DNA of 64,000 bases from Salinimicrobium catena (lineage in GTDB: Bacteria > Bacteroidota > Bacteroidia > Flavobacteriales > Flavobacteriaceae): the NCBI RefSeq assembly GCF_900102915.1, contig NZ_FNGG01000001.1, forward strand, positions 944,507 to 1,008,506, in the 5' to 3' direction. Position 1 is the first letter of the stretch; every line of letters starts with the position of its first letter. The position numbers and the translations under genes are program-made. The notes under the pieces are model-generated. The model was given only the letters and a program-made list of their open reading frames with translations, had not been told where the DNA came from and did no database searches. Shown here in pieces: positions 8,911 to 18,728 of this stretch.

Positions 8911-10226
8911 TAGCTTCTTAGATTTTCAAGAGCTTCCTCCACCGCACTGTGGGAAACATTGTGTTTCTTGAAATGTTCTACCATCGCCTCTTTTTCTTCA
9001 GGCGTTGCCTGTAGCTGATTAAGGATGTTCATAAGGTGCATCTTCATGTGCCCCTGCTGAATTCCGGTGGTGATAAGCGATTTTACGGCCGCAAAGTTTT
9101 GGGCAAGCCCGGCTACGGCTACTATTTTCATCAGGTCTTCGGCTGAAGGTTTTTGAAGGATCTCGAGGGCGATCTTTGAAAGAGGGTGAAGTCCCGTAAG
9201 TCCGCCAACCGTTCCCAGCGCCAGCGGAATTTCCATCCAGAACCTGAATTGACCGTTTCGAACATCGGCATGGGTAAGGCTAGTATACTTTCCGTCTTTG
9301 GCTGCGTAGGCATGAATGCCGGCTTCAACTGCTCTAAAATCATTGCCGGTAGCGAGAACTACGGCGTCTATTCCGTTCATGATCCCCTTGTTGTGAGTCA
9401 CTGCTCTAAAAGGCTCTGTCTCGGCGATTTTTAAGGCCCTCACGAATTTGCCTGCAAAAGCTTCTCCGGTGAGTCCGTGATCGGCCAGGTCTTCTACCGG
9501 GCAGGAGACCTCCGCTCTCACAAGACAGTCGGGTACATAGTTTGACAGGATGCTCATCACGATCTCGATGTCCTTTTCGGTAGCGCTGAAAGCTTCATGT
9601 TTTTCGGCTGCCGTTTTGAAGGATTCCGCAAATCTTTCCAGGCACGAGTTGATGAAGTTGGCGCCCATGGAATCCTTGGTCTCGAAGGTGCAATGTAGCT
9701 GAAAATATCCTCCTAAAGCTTCATTTTTGTCCCTGAGCTCTATTCCCGTCACTCCGCCGCCGCGCTTTTTCATGTTTCGAACCAGGGGTTCAACGGCCTC
9801 CAGAAGTTCAGGCTTAACTTTTCTGAAAAAGTTTACAAGTTTCTCTTTTTCTCCCGAATAGATAAAGTGCACCTGCCCGATCTTCTGGGTTCCCAGTACT
9901 TCAGCCTTAAAGCCGCCGCGTTTTCCCCAGAATTTCGCCGCCTTACTGGCAGCCGCGATCACAGAGCTTTCTTCTATGGCCATTGGAATGGCATACCTAA
10001 AACCATTGATCATGAAGTTGGGCGCTATCCCAAACGGCAGGTAATAATTGGAAAGCGTGTTTTCTGTGAATTCCTCGTGCAGTTGCTGCAGGCTGGAATC
10101 AGGGTTCCAGTATTGTTTCAGGATCTGCGGGGCATTCTGTGAATCCTTCAAGTAGGTGGAGCTCAGCCAGTCGATCTTCTCTTCTTTGGTGAGTTTGGAA
10201 AATCCGGAAATAGGGTCGATCATCAT
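8910..10226 (-). CDS. HMG-CoA reductase, class II type
   Basis: This enzyme reduces HMG-CoA to mevalonate. The 438-residue protein has class II landmarks: an IEESSVIAAAS segment holding the catalytic Glu (the common form is EEPSV, so Pro is replaced by Ser), HNKGIMNGIDAVVLATGND with the catalytic Lys and Asp, and GHMKMH near the C-terminus with the catalytic His. An upstream in-frame start at 10271 exists, but a TATCTTTG -7 box at 10242-10249 lies downstream of it. I therefore chose the ATG at 10226; the ATG at 10223 is equally possible. With the kinase next to it, the role should be biosynthetic mevalonate production. Confidence 0.88.
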   Translation of the reverse strand: MMIDPISGFSKLTKEEKIDWLSSTYLKDSQNAPQILKQYWNPDSSLQQLHEEFTENTLSNYYLPFGIAPNFMINGFRYAIPMAIEESSVIAAASKAAKFWGKRGGFKAEVLGTQKIGQVHFIYSGEKEKLVNFFRKVKPELLEAVEPLVRNMKKRGGGVTGIELRDKNEALGGYFQLHCTFETKDSMGANFINSCLERFAESFKTAAEKHEAFSATEKDIEIVMSILSNYVPDCLVRAEVSCPVEDLADHGLTGEAFAGKFVRALKIAETEPFRAVTHNKGIMNGIDAVVLATGNDFRAVEAGIHAYAAKDGKYTSLTHADVRNGQFRFWMEIPLALGTVGGLTGLHPLSKIALEILQKPSAEDLMKIVAVAGLAQNFAAVKSLITTGIQQGHMKMHLMNILNQLQATPEEKEAMVEHFKKHNVSHSAVEEALENLRS

Positions 10227-10241
10227 TTTAAATTTGATTGC

Positions 10242-10249
10242 CAAAGATA
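10242..10249 (-). promoter_or_regulatory. -7 box of the HMG-CoA reductase operon
   Basis: The minus strand reads TATCTTTG, an exact TAnnTTTG match. It predicts transcription from about position 10235 and a leader near 10 nt, which fixes the reductase start at 10226 or 10223. Confidence 0.55.
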
Positions 10250-10443
10250 CAACTACTGTAATTACTGGCATATTTTGGAGCCGCTTCTATCTGTCTGGTT
10301 TTTAAAGTGATAAAATTCCCGCTTGTTCCGAGGGACTTTCACCGACATTTTCTTTAACATCTTGTTATGATTTAACAATGAAAAGCCTGTTTTTTAGCCG
10401 AATTTTTATTAAACTTGGCAATCAAATTTTATTTAGCTTCAGA

Positions 10444-12633
10444 ATGAAATATGTTTTCGGACTACTGTCCTTCTTTCTAACGTTTAGCTCGTTAGTCTCT
10501 GCACAACAAAAAGAAATCACACTTGAGGAAATCTGGAACGGCACTTTTAGGCAGGAACGCCTGGAATCCCTTCAGTCGCTCAATAACGGCAAAGAGTACG
10601 TGGTGCTCAACTATGACCGCCAGAACAGAACCTCTTCCATAGACGTCTATTCTTATAAATCGGGAGAAAAGACAAGAACATTTTTAAGCAGCGCCGATCT
10701 TGAGGGAATTCAATATTTTCAGGATTTTGAGTTCAGCGGAAATGAGTCCAAGATCATCCTGGCTACCGAAGTTGAATCGATCTATCGTCGCAGTACCCGC
10801 GGAATCTATTACGTGTACGATGTGAAAAACGAGGAACTTCAGAAAATTTCCGAAGAAAAGATCCAGGAACCAACTCTTTCTCCAAACGGGGAAAAGGTCG
10901 CGTACGTAAAAGACAACAACATCTTTATAAAAGAGCTTTCTTCAGAAGAAGTAGTGCAGGTAACTAATGACGGGGAGAAGAACAAGATCATCAATGGGAT
11001 CACAGACTGGGTTTATGAAGAGGAATTCTCTTTTGTACAGGCATACCAGTGGAGCAAGACCGGAGAGAAGATCGCATTTTTGAAGTTTGATGAAACCGAA
11101 GTTCCTGAATTTTCAATGGATATCTACGGGCAGGACCTGTATCCTTCAAAATCAACTTTTAAGTATCCAAAGGCAGGGGAGAAGAACTCAATAGTTTCCC
11201 TTTATATGTATGATGTGGCCAAAAATGAGATCTCTGATGTGGAGTTGGGTGATTATTCAGATTTTTATATTCCCAGAATAAAATGGACCAATGACCCTTC
11301 GGTTCTAAGCGTACAGGTTTTGAACCGCCACCAAAACGTGCTTGACCTTATTTTTGTGAACGCGCAGAACAATGAAGCCAGGGTGATTCTTAACGAAACA
11401 GATGAAGCTTACGTAGACGTGACCGATAACTTGACCTTTCTTGAGGACAACAGCTTTGTTTGGACCAGTGAAAAAGACGGATACAACCACATTTATCTTT
11501 ACGACAAAAACGGAAAGCTGTTGAACCAGGTGACCGAAGGGCCATGGGAGGTGACCAGCTACTACGGATTCGATCCAAAAAGCAAAAAGATCTTCTTCCA
11601 AAGTACCGAGAACGGAAGCATCAACCGTGATGTCTTCTCAATCAATACTAACGGGAAGAACAAAAAACAATTAACCGAGAAGATCGGGCAGAACAGCGCC
11701 GACTTCAGTGCAGATTATACCTATTTCATTAACAGCTACACCAGTGCGACCACTCCTTACGAGTTCACTTTGCACCTGGCTAAGAACGGAAAGCTGGTTA
11801 GAAATATCAAAGACAATAAAGCTCTTCTAAAGCAGATCGCGGAATACGATTTTTCACCAAAAGAGTTCTCTACCATTGAGGTCAATGGAGCAGAGTTGAA
11901 CATGTGGATGATCAAACCGTCTGATTTCGATGAGACTAAAGAATATCCGCTTTTCATGGCGCAGTATTCCGGTCCGGGATCGCAGACAGTGTCAAATACC
12001 TTCTACGGAACGAACGACTACTGGTACCAGTTGCTTGCCAACAAAGGATACATCATCGTGGCCGTAGATCCTCGTGGAACAGGATTCAAGGGCGCCGATT
12101 TTAAAAAGGTGACCCAAAAAGAACTTGGAAAATATGAAGTGGAAGACGTTATAGCTGTAGCCCAGAAACTGGGGCAGCGTGAATACATAGATGCTGAAAA
12201 TATTGGGATCTGGGGATGGAGCTACGGAGGTTTCATGTCTTCAAATGCCCTTTTGCAGGGTAATGATACCTTTTCAATGGCCATCGCGGTTGCTCCCGTT
12301 ACCAGCTGGAGGTTCTATGATTCTATCTACACCGAAAGATACATGACCACCCCTCAGGAAAATCCTTCGGGATATGATGAGAACTCTCCAATAAACCATG
12401 TTGAAAAACTTAAAGGAGATTATCTTCTTGTTCATGGTACGGGTGATGACAATGTACATGTACAAAACTCAATGAGAATGATAGAGGCATTGGTGCAGGC
12501 GAACAAGCAGTTCGACTGGGCCATTTATCCAGATAAGAACCACGGGATCTATGGTGGCAATACCCGCCTGCATCTTTACACTCTTATGACCGATTTCATT
12601 GAAGATCATTTAAAAGCAAATTCTAACAACTAA
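10444..12633 (+). CDS. Dipeptidyl peptidase IV-type S9 serine peptidase
   Basis: S9B enzymes cut X-Pro dipeptides from peptide N-termini. The protein has a signal peptide (MKYVFGLLSFF..., cleavage near VSAQQ), an N-terminal DPP IV beta-propeller (about 90-450) with the substrate-binding EE pair in VYEEEFSF, and a C-terminal alpha/beta hydrolase. The nucleophile is Ser593 in GWSYGG, Asp lies in HGTGDDNVH and His in DKNHGIYGG. An in-frame ATG 22 codons earlier was rejected because it would bury the signal peptide. Two POT peptide transporters follow, so the enzyme probably feeds periplasmic peptides to them. Confidence 0.92.
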   Translation: MKYVFGLLSFFLTFSSLVSAQQKEITLEEIWNGTFRQERLESLQSLNNGKEYVVLNYDRQNRTSSIDVYSYKSGEKTRTFLSSADLEGIQYFQDFEFSGNESKIILATEVESIYRRSTRGIYYVYDVKNEELQKISEEKIQEPTLSPNGEKVAYVKDNNIFIKELSSEEVVQVTNDGEKNKIINGITDWVYEEEFSFVQAYQWSKTGEKIAFLKFDETEVPEFSMDIYGQDLYPSKSTFKYPKAGEKNSIVSLYMYDVAKNEISDVELGDYSDFYIPRIKWTNDPSVLSVQVLNRHQNVLDLIFVNAQNNEARVILNETDEAYVDVTDNLTFLEDNSFVWTSEKDGYNHIYLYDKNGKLLNQVTEGPWEVTSYYGFDPKSKKIFFQSTENGSINRDVFSINTNGKNKKQLTEKIGQNSADFSADYTYFINSYTSATTPYEFTLHLAKNGKLVRNIKDNKALLKQIAEYDFSPKEFSTIEVNGAELNMWMIKPSDFDETKEYPLFMAQYSGPGSQTVSNTFYGTNDYWYQLLANKGYIIVAVDPRGTGFKGADFKKVTQKELGKYEVEDVIAVAQKLGQREYIDAENIGIWGWSYGGFMSSNALLQGNDTFSMAIAVAPVTSWRFYDSIYTERYMTTPQENPSGYDENSPINHVEKLKGDYLLVHGTGDDNVHVQNSMRMIEALVQANKQFDWAIYPDKNHGIYGGNTRLHLYTLMTDFIEDHLKANSNN

Positions 12634-12645
12634 TATTCCCTATAA

Positions 12646-14241
12646 ATGGCAACTACTGCAACACCAGCAACTAAAAAAGAATTATTTGGACATCCGGTAG
12701 GTTTATACGTACTGTTCTTCACCGAAATGTGGGAACGTTTCTCTTACTACGGAATGCGCGCGATCCTGGTTCTATACCTGGTAAGCGCCACCCAGGGAGG
12801 AAACGCAGGTCTGGGGTGGACCAACGCCGAAGCCCTGGCGCTTTACGGGTGGTACACCATGTTGGTGTACGTAGCCTCCATTCCGGGAGGGATCATAGCC
12901 GATAAATTATTAGGTCAAAAGAAAACCGTGCTGGTAGGGGGGATCGTCCTCGTGGCAGGACACGGCATTTTGGCCGTTGAAGAAATGTGGGCTTTTTACA
13001 GCGGTCTTGCGCTTATTATCGCAGGTGTGGGGATGCTGAAGCCAAACATCTCTACCATGGTTGGTGGCCTTTACAAAGAAGGAGACATTAGAAGAGATAA
13101 AGGATTTACTATTTTTTACATAGGGATCAACCTGGGAGCTTTCCTTTCCAGTTTGATCGTAGGTTATGTGGGAGAGAACATTGGATGGCACTGGGGCTTC
13201 GGGCTTGCAGGTATAGCCATGGCGCTCGGACTTTTAGTTTACCTGTGGGGTCAAAAATATCTGCGTAACGTGGGTAACCTCCTTTCAAAGGAAGAACGCG
13301 ACCAGGGAGCCTCTTTTGGAGGAATGTTCAAAGACCTTTTCAAATCTCCTCTCCAGTTAGCAATAACCGGTGTATTAATGGCATTTTCCATTTACTGGCT
13401 AGTAATGCAGGATATCGCTTACGGATTCCTGTTCATTTTCCTAACCCTGGTAACTGCAATGATGCTGATGGTTTATAAAGACCTTACCAGCCAGGTAATG
13501 AAAGACAGATATGTAGTAATGCTGCTTTCATTCATACTTGTGATCGTGTTCTGGGGAGCTTTTGAACAGGCAGGAGGACTCATGAATATCTACGCTCTTG
13601 AGAAAACCAACAGATCTTTGCCGTTTAGCCTTCCGCTTATCGGAAATGAAGTTCCTGCTTCCTGGTTCCAGTCACTTAATGCAATGTTCATCATCATCTT
13701 TGGGGTGATCGTAGCGAACTTCTGGGCAAAGAGAAAACTGAAGAACAAAGAAGCTTCTTCTATTTTTAAAATGGCGATAGGGGTGATTATCATGGGTCTT
13801 GGTTTTGTTTTTATGGTATTCGCTTCTATGCAGTTCCAGTCAAATGGTGCTTCTGCTATGTATTGGTTGGTATTAGCCTATTTATTCCACACTATAGGGG
13901 AATTAAGTTCTTCGCCGGTTGCACTTTCATTCATTACCAAGTTGGCTCCGGTAAAGTATGCCTCACTTATGATGGGGGTTTACTTTGCGGCGACCGGTCT
14001 TGGAAATAAGGTTGCCGGTATTGTAGGAGAATTATCTTCAGAAGCGGGAGACCAAACCATCTTTCTTGGGATCACCATTTTCACAGTTGCTTTCGCGACT
14101 ATCGTATTGCTGATGCTTAAACCTCTTAAACGTCTTACTCATGGAGTGGAAGATGAAGAAAGAGAGCTTCCGGAGCAGGAGAATTTTGAACTGGGAAATG
14201 AAGATATCGTAGATAAAGAAGAATATAAGCGTAAAAAATAA
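12646..14241 (+). CDS. POT-family proton-coupled peptide transporter (first of two)
   Basis: The 531-residue MFS protein has about 12-14 membrane helices and the POT/PTR2 signature EMWERFSYYGMR near residues 25-36, the ExxER motif used for proton coupling. It should import di- and tripeptides across the inner membrane. It starts 12 bases after the DPP IV-type peptidase and its stop shares one base with the next gene's start, giving a peptidase-transporter-transporter operon. The C-terminal tail of about 35 residues is highly acidic and likely cytoplasmic. Confidence 0.92.
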   Translation: MATTATPATKKELFGHPVGLYVLFFTEMWERFSYYGMRAILVLYLVSATQGGNAGLGWTNAEALALYGWYTMLVYVASIPGGIIADKLLGQKKTVLVGGIVLVAGHGILAVEEMWAFYSGLALIIAGVGMLKPNISTMVGGLYKEGDIRRDKGFTIFYIGINLGAFLSSLIVGYVGENIGWHWGFGLAGIAMALGLLVYLWGQKYLRNVGNLLSKEERDQGASFGGMFKDLFKSPLQLAITGVLMAFSIYWLVMQDIAYGFLFIFLTLVTAMMLMVYKDLTSQVMKDRYVVMLLSFILVIVFWGAFEQAGGLMNIYALEKTNRSLPFSLPLIGNEVPASWFQSLNAMFIIIFGVIVANFWAKRKLKNKEASSIFKMAIGVIIMGLGFVFMVFASMQFQSNGASAMYWLVLAYLFHTIGELSSSPVALSFITKLAPVKYASLMMGVYFAATGLGNKVAGIVGELSSEAGDQTIFLGITIFTVAFATIVLLMLKPLKRLTHGVEDEERELPEQENFELGNEDIVDKEEYKRKK

Positions 14242-16028
14242 TGGCAGCAGCAGTTTCTACGGCAGATAACGATTTTTTTAAATCCAATGTCTTAGGTCAT
14301 CCTGCCGGCCTTTTTGTTCTTTTCTTTACTGAAATGTGGGAGCGCTTCTCGTTCTACGGAATGAGAGTGCTTTTAGTGAATTTTTTGACCATGGCCATAG
14401 TCGGGGTAGACAACCCCGGCTGGGGCTGGTCCATGGAAAACGCCGGAGCGCTCTTCGGAACTTATGCCGGCCTTTTATACCTGACGCCAATTCTTGGTGG
14501 GCTGGTAGCCGATAAGTTCACCGGGTACAGGTGGGCGGTGATCATAGGTTCCATCATTATGACTTTGGGGCATGCTTCCATGGCCGTAGAAACTGAATTT
14601 TCCCTTTATTTTGGTTTAGGATTGCTGGTAATTGGTACCGGATTCTTTAAACCGAGCATTACCTCGATCATTTCTGAAATGTACGAGGGCAAACCCGACA
14701 AGAAAGATGGTGCTTACACCATTTTTTATATGGGGGTGAATGCCGGTGCGTTCTTTGGAATGATGCTTTGCGGTTACCTTGCAGAAAAGATAGGTTGGAG
14801 CTGGGGCTTTGGTCTGGCAGGGATCTTCATGCTTTTAGGGACTCTTCAATTCTGGCTGGCTAAACCGCTCTTCGGAAAGATCGGAGGAGTGCCTGATAAA
14901 GCCAAAGAAGTGCATGAGATCGAGCAAGAAGAAAGAACAGGAGTAAAAGACCACAAGCACAATCCGTTCACTTTAATGGATAAAATTTTGGTGGTTGCAG
15001 CTTCTACTATTGGATTTCTATATCTTATCAATGACCCGCTTTCAAGAATTGCTGATCTTAACCTGCTACCCGTTGTTATGCCTTTCGACTTTAAAGGAGA
15101 GCCTTTTTCTGGTCCCTTGGGAATGGCAATAATAGGTTTGGTTTTGTTCCTCATCCTGGTTATTTCAAGATTGCGGAGATATGCAAAAGTGGTGCGAGAC
15201 CGACTTATTGCGGTAGTCATTTTTGCATTTTTCACCGTTTTCTTCTGGATGTCCTTTGAACAGGGAGCTTCTTCCCTAATTGTTTTTGCCCGTGATTCGG
15301 TAGACAGAGAGCTTATTGGGACCGGCGCAACAGTCTTCAATACGGTAAACGCTTTACTTACTGTAGTGCCGTTAATGATCATTACCTGGGTGCTGTACCT
15401 GCTCTGGAGGAGGACTTTTTCGAAGATCCCGGGGTCTAACATCGTTCTTGGTCTCTGTTTTTCCGGAATATGGGGAATCGTGCTTTGGATGCTTTACCGG
15501 GAATTTTCCGCAGATGTTACCGAGATCACAGTGTCGTGGTTCAGTATTTTGAACTCGTTCTTCATAATCGTCTTTGCATCCTTCTTCTCTAAGTGGTGGG
15601 AAAGCAAATACAATCCGTCCGCAGCCTGGAAGTATAGCTTCGGACTTATCCTTTTAGGTTTTGGGTTCGGATTGCTGGCTTTTGGTTCCAGCGGCCTGGC
15701 CGAAGGGGCAAAAGTGAGCATGATCTGGCTTATTCTGGCATACCTCTTCCATACCCTGGGAGAATTGTGCCTGTCGCCACTGGGGCTTTCTTATGTGAGT
15801 AAACTCGTGCCGGCGCGTATGATCGCGTTCATGTTCGGGATGTGGTATTTGGCCATCGCAATAGGAAACAAACTGGCGGGATCATTTGGAGGAATGATCA
15901 CAGAGATCTCAGAAAAATATGATCTTTCCACATTCTTCCTTATCTTTACCGTAGTTCCTATTGGTGCAGGTGTCCTTGTGGCCCTTCTCAATCCGTTGCT
16001 GAAGCGTTTGATGCACGGAATTAAATAG
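14241..16028 (+). CDS. POT-family proton-coupled peptide transporter (second of two)
   Basis: This 595-residue paralogue of the preceding transporter carries EMWERFSFYGMR near residues 29-40 and the second signature region FYMGVNAGAFFG. It is longer than its neighbour, mainly through the loop around residues 215-250 with charged residues (EQEERTGVKDHKHNP) and extra hydrophobic segments mid-protein. The pair may differ in peptide preference. The start ATG overlaps the upstream TAA by one base, so translation is coupled. A hairpin terminator follows. Confidence 0.92.
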   Translation: MAAAVSTADNDFFKSNVLGHPAGLFVLFFTEMWERFSFYGMRVLLVNFLTMAIVGVDNPGWGWSMENAGALFGTYAGLLYLTPILGGLVADKFTGYRWAVIIGSIIMTLGHASMAVETEFSLYFGLGLLVIGTGFFKPSITSIISEMYEGKPDKKDGAYTIFYMGVNAGAFFGMMLCGYLAEKIGWSWGFGLAGIFMLLGTLQFWLAKPLFGKIGGVPDKAKEVHEIEQEERTGVKDHKHNPFTLMDKILVVAASTIGFLYLINDPLSRIADLNLLPVVMPFDFKGEPFSGPLGMAIIGLVLFLILVISRLRRYAKVVRDRLIAVVIFAFFTVFFWMSFEQGASSLIVFARDSVDRELIGTGATVFNTVNALLTVVPLMIITWVLYLLWRRTFSKIPGSNIVLGLCFSGIWGIVLWMLYREFSADVTEITVSWFSILNSFFIIVFASFFSKWWESKYNPSAAWKYSFGLILLGFGFGLLAFGSSGLAEGAKVSMIWLILAYLFHTLGELCLSPLGLSYVSKLVPARMIAFMFGMWYLAIAIGNKLAGSFGGMITEISEKYDLSTFFLIFTVVPIGAGVLVALLNPLLKRLMHGIK

Positions 16029-16048
16029 GACCTTTAAAAATATTTATG

Positions 16049-16080
16049 ATGCGCCCTTCCTTTTGAGGGGCGCATTTTAT
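16049..16080. terminator. Rho-independent terminator after the POT genes
   Basis: ATGCGCCC-TTCCTTTTGA-GGGGCGCAT forms a GC-rich stem followed by TTTTATTTAT. It lies 20 bases after the second transporter. Confidence 0.8.
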
Positions 16081-16114
16081 TTATATTCGGAATAGTTATT
16101 GAAAAAGAAGCCGT

Positions 16115-16666
16115 ATGAAAAAAATAACTTTGAATATTTTTCTTCTGGTATTGCTTGGAACCGGACTGCAGGCACAGGAGATCAAATGGATGACGATGAA
16201 CGAGGCGCTTGAAGCCCAGGAAAAGAAACCTAAAAAAATCTTTATGGATGCCTATACCGATTGGTGCGGCCCCTGTAAAATGCTTGACAAGAACACTTTT
16301 TCGAATAAAGACGTTGCTGCCTATATCAACAAACATTATTACCCGGTGAAGTTCAATGCAGAGGGTACGGAGCAGATCCAATACCAGGACCAAATTTTCA
16401 GCAATCCCGATTACGATCCCAACCGCCGCGGAAGGAACAGTCAGCATGAATTTGCGAGAGCCATGAAGATCAGCGCGTATCCCAGCCTGGTTTTCTTTGA
16501 TGAGCAGGGTAATTTGATCGGTCCCATTCCCGGTTATAGAACCCCGCATCAGCTCGAATTGTTCCTGAAGCTGTTCCTGAAGGAAGATTACAAAAAAATA
16601 ACCACACCCGAAGCTTTTAAAGCTTACTCAGAAGACTTTGAGAACGAATTTAAGGCAGCTAATTAG
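16115..16666 (+). CDS. Secreted thioredoxin-fold protein
   Basis: The 183-residue protein has a signal peptide (about 1-21, ending LQAQ) and a thioredoxin-like domain with the redox motif WCGPC (Cys51 and Cys54). A cis-proline region occurs in SAYPSLVFFDEQG. It is likely a periplasmic disulfide reductase or oxidase; the loop between the motif and the cis-Pro segment is longer than in classical thioredoxin, as in Bacteroidota thioredoxin_7-type proteins. It is a single gene between a terminator and a convergent comEC. TATATTCG at 16082-16089 is one base off a -7 box. Confidence 0.87.
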   Translation: MKKITLNIFLLVLLGTGLQAQEIKWMTMNEALEAQEKKPKKIFMDAYTDWCGPCKMLDKNTFSNKDVAAYINKHYYPVKFNAEGTEQIQYQDQIFSNPDYDPNRRGRNSQHEFARAMKISAYPSLVFFDEQGNLIGPIPGYRTPHQLELFLKLFLKEDYKKITTPEAFKAYSEDFENEFKAAN

Positions 16667-16673
16667 AAACGAA

Positions 16674-18698
16674 TTATTCTATCTTAAAAGCTCCCTTTTC
16701 GCCCGTATGGTGGAAAGGGATTTCTTTTTTTTCGGCCGTTTGACGCCACTTGTCGATGAGGAACCTGTAATTGTTCCCGTCTGCCACGATCCATTCCGGG
16801 TTTAGTTCATCGATCACCCTTTCCAGGTTTATTTTTGGGGAACCCGAGAGCAGGAGGTAACGGGGATTTGCTTTAGGCGGAAAAATTCCCGTGCTGTCAA
16901 TGACCAGGAGGTAATCATCTTTGATGCTGAAGATATTTCTTGAAGGGAGAATTTCGGTTTCCTCGATCTCTGCGCCCACCTTGTAATTCTTGATCAGGGG
17001 CAGCTGCCGTATTTCTTCTGAATTATTATAGAGCTTCAGCTTTTGCTGAAATTGTTGCCCGATTATCGTTTTTCCGGATCTGTGGAAGACCAGCAGTTTC
17101 TCATCTGCCTTGGAAGGTTCTGAAAGAAAAACCAGCTGTACGAGGATTATTGTAATTAGAACTACCACCAGCTTCCGGAAGGTGAAGGAATAGGCAAGTA
17201 GTATGAGGAGTAGCAACAGCAAGTAGAAGATCCAGACCTGGCTGAAGCTGAAAGGAATATCTGAAAAAAGGAATTTTTCCTGCTTCGCGATCTCGGCTAC
17301 AAAAGAATTGAGCAACCGAATGACACCGCTGAAAATACTTGTCAGCAGCTCCGGCAGCAGGTTCAGGCTTGCCAGAATGATCACCAGGATCCCGGTTCCT
17401 AAAATGAGCCCCAGGAATGGCAGAATGAGCAAGTTAGAAAGGAAGAACAGTCCGGGGAATTGATGAAAGTAGAACAGACTGAGCGGCAAAACTCCTGCCT
17501 GTGCTGCTATGGTAGTGGAAAGTAGTTGCCAGAGGTATTTCAGGAGGCGGTTTTGCGGATTCCATAGGCTGTAAAGTAGCGGTTGGATCAGCAGGATCGA
17601 AAGTACCGCGGCATAGCTTAGCTGAAATCCCACTTCATAGATCCATTGCGGGTGAATCAGTACAAGAAGCATCAGGGAGAGAAAGAGGGAATTAACGCTG
17701 CTGCTACGCCTTTTCAGCTGCATGCCAATGCTTAAAAAGCTGAACATGGTCACTGCCCTCACTACAGATGGTGAGAGTCCTGCTAAAACGGCAAAAACCC
17801 ATAAAAGGAGTATGATCAAAAAAGCCTTCACTACTTTTCCTTTTTTAGACCGGTCAAAAGGGGAGAATATCCGGTTGAGGATAAGAAGTAATATTCCCAC
17901 ATGCAGTCCCGAAACTGCCAGGATATGAATGGCCCCGGCCGCCGCATAATTGTTATAGGTTTCGGCAGAGATATCCTGTTTCTGGCCCAGGAGCAAAGCC
18001 TGTATAATGGACAGTTCTTCTTTTTTAAATCCGTTTGCTTGAAGATCCCTGCTGATGTTCTGTCGCATACGATCGGCTTCAGAAAGTAGTCCTTTTTGAG
18101 GATTTAACCGTCTGAAACTGGCATTTTGAAGGCTCAGCTGTCTCTCAATTCCCCGAATACCCATGAACCTGCTGTAATCGAACTGATGCGGGTTAAGCGG
18201 AGAAGGAATTTTTCTCAATTCCGAAGCAATGATCATCCGATCCCCAACAGAAAATTCAGCTTCACCTGAATCTTTTGGGTTAAGCACAAGGATCTTTCCG
18301 TGTGAAGGTTTACTATTTGCGAGCTCGACTTCGGCAATGAACTTATCATTGAAAAGATCTGGTTTCAGCACCTCCCTGATCCTTACCTGCAAAACGGCTT
18401 TTTCCGAAACTCCTTCCGCAGAGATCTGGTTTAAATAATGCCCTGTTTGGTTCTGCGGAAGGTGGATAGTGGCCGTGAACAGGCCCAGCACAAAGAACAT
18501 GATCCATACAACCATTCCGAAGAAATGATCTTCAAAAAGCTGTTTTTTTGCCCTATAGTAGAAAATGAGGAATAGGAGCAAAGCAATTCCCAAAAAGACA
18601 AAGGCAAGATCTGCCGGAGGTTTTATGTAAAACCCGGCTATGACGCCCGAAAGCATTACGAGCGTAAATTTGATGATTGGAGTGTTAAGAGATTTCAT
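16674..18698 (-). CDS. ComEC/Rec2-family DNA-uptake channel
   Basis: This 674-residue polytopic protein has an N-terminal DUF4131-type region (helices within about 1-70, then an OB-like soluble part) and the Competence domain with the typical AVSGLHVGIL segment (about 264-273). Homologues move single-stranded DNA across the inner membrane. The C-terminal ~140 residues resemble the metallo-beta-lactamase region in position, but no HxHxDH metal motif is visible, so a nuclease activity is doubtful. An upstream TTG in frame would add seven residues (MGYPPWI); I prefer the ATG. It is convergent with the thioredoxin-fold gene. Confidence 0.87.
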   Translation of the reverse strand: MKSLNTPIIKFTLVMLSGVIAGFYIKPPADLAFVFLGIALLLFLIFYYRAKKQLFEDHFFGMVVWIMFFVLGLFTATIHLPQNQTGHYLNQISAEGVSEKAVLQVRIREVLKPDLFNDKFIAEVELANSKPSHGKILVLNPKDSGEAEFSVGDRMIIASELRKIPSPLNPHQFDYSRFMGIRGIERQLSLQNASFRRLNPQKGLLSEADRMRQNISRDLQANGFKKEELSIIQALLLGQKQDISAETYNNYAAAGAIHILAVSGLHVGILLLILNRIFSPFDRSKKGKVVKAFLIILLLWVFAVLAGLSPSVVRAVTMFSFLSIGMQLKRRSSSVNSLFLSLMLLVLIHPQWIYEVGFQLSYAAVLSILLIQPLLYSLWNPQNRLLKYLWQLLSTTIAAQAGVLPLSLFYFHQFPGLFFLSNLLILPFLGLILGTGILVIILASLNLLPELLTSIFSGVIRLLNSFVAEIAKQEKFLFSDIPFSFSQVWIFYLLLLLLILLAYSFTFRKLVVVLITIILVQLVFLSEPSKADEKLLVFHRSGKTIIGQQFQQKLKLYNNSEEIRQLPLIKNYKVGAEIEETEILPSRNIFSIKDDYLLVIDSTGIFPPKANPRYLLLSGSPKINLERVIDELNPEWIVADGNNYRFLIDKWRQTAEKKEIPFHHTGEKGAFKIE

Positions 18699-18728
18699 TA
18701 TCCAGGGAGGGTATCCCAAGATAATGAT

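Noticed and set aside
14846-15442. 198-codon open frame on the minus strand
   Set aside because: It lies wholly inside the second POT transporter and its translation shows no domain or signal; it is a reverse-strand shadow.
16034-16549. 171-codon open frame on the minus strand over the thioredoxin-fold gene
   Set aside because: The plus-strand protein has a signal peptide and WCGPC motif; the reverse frame has none and crosses a terminator.
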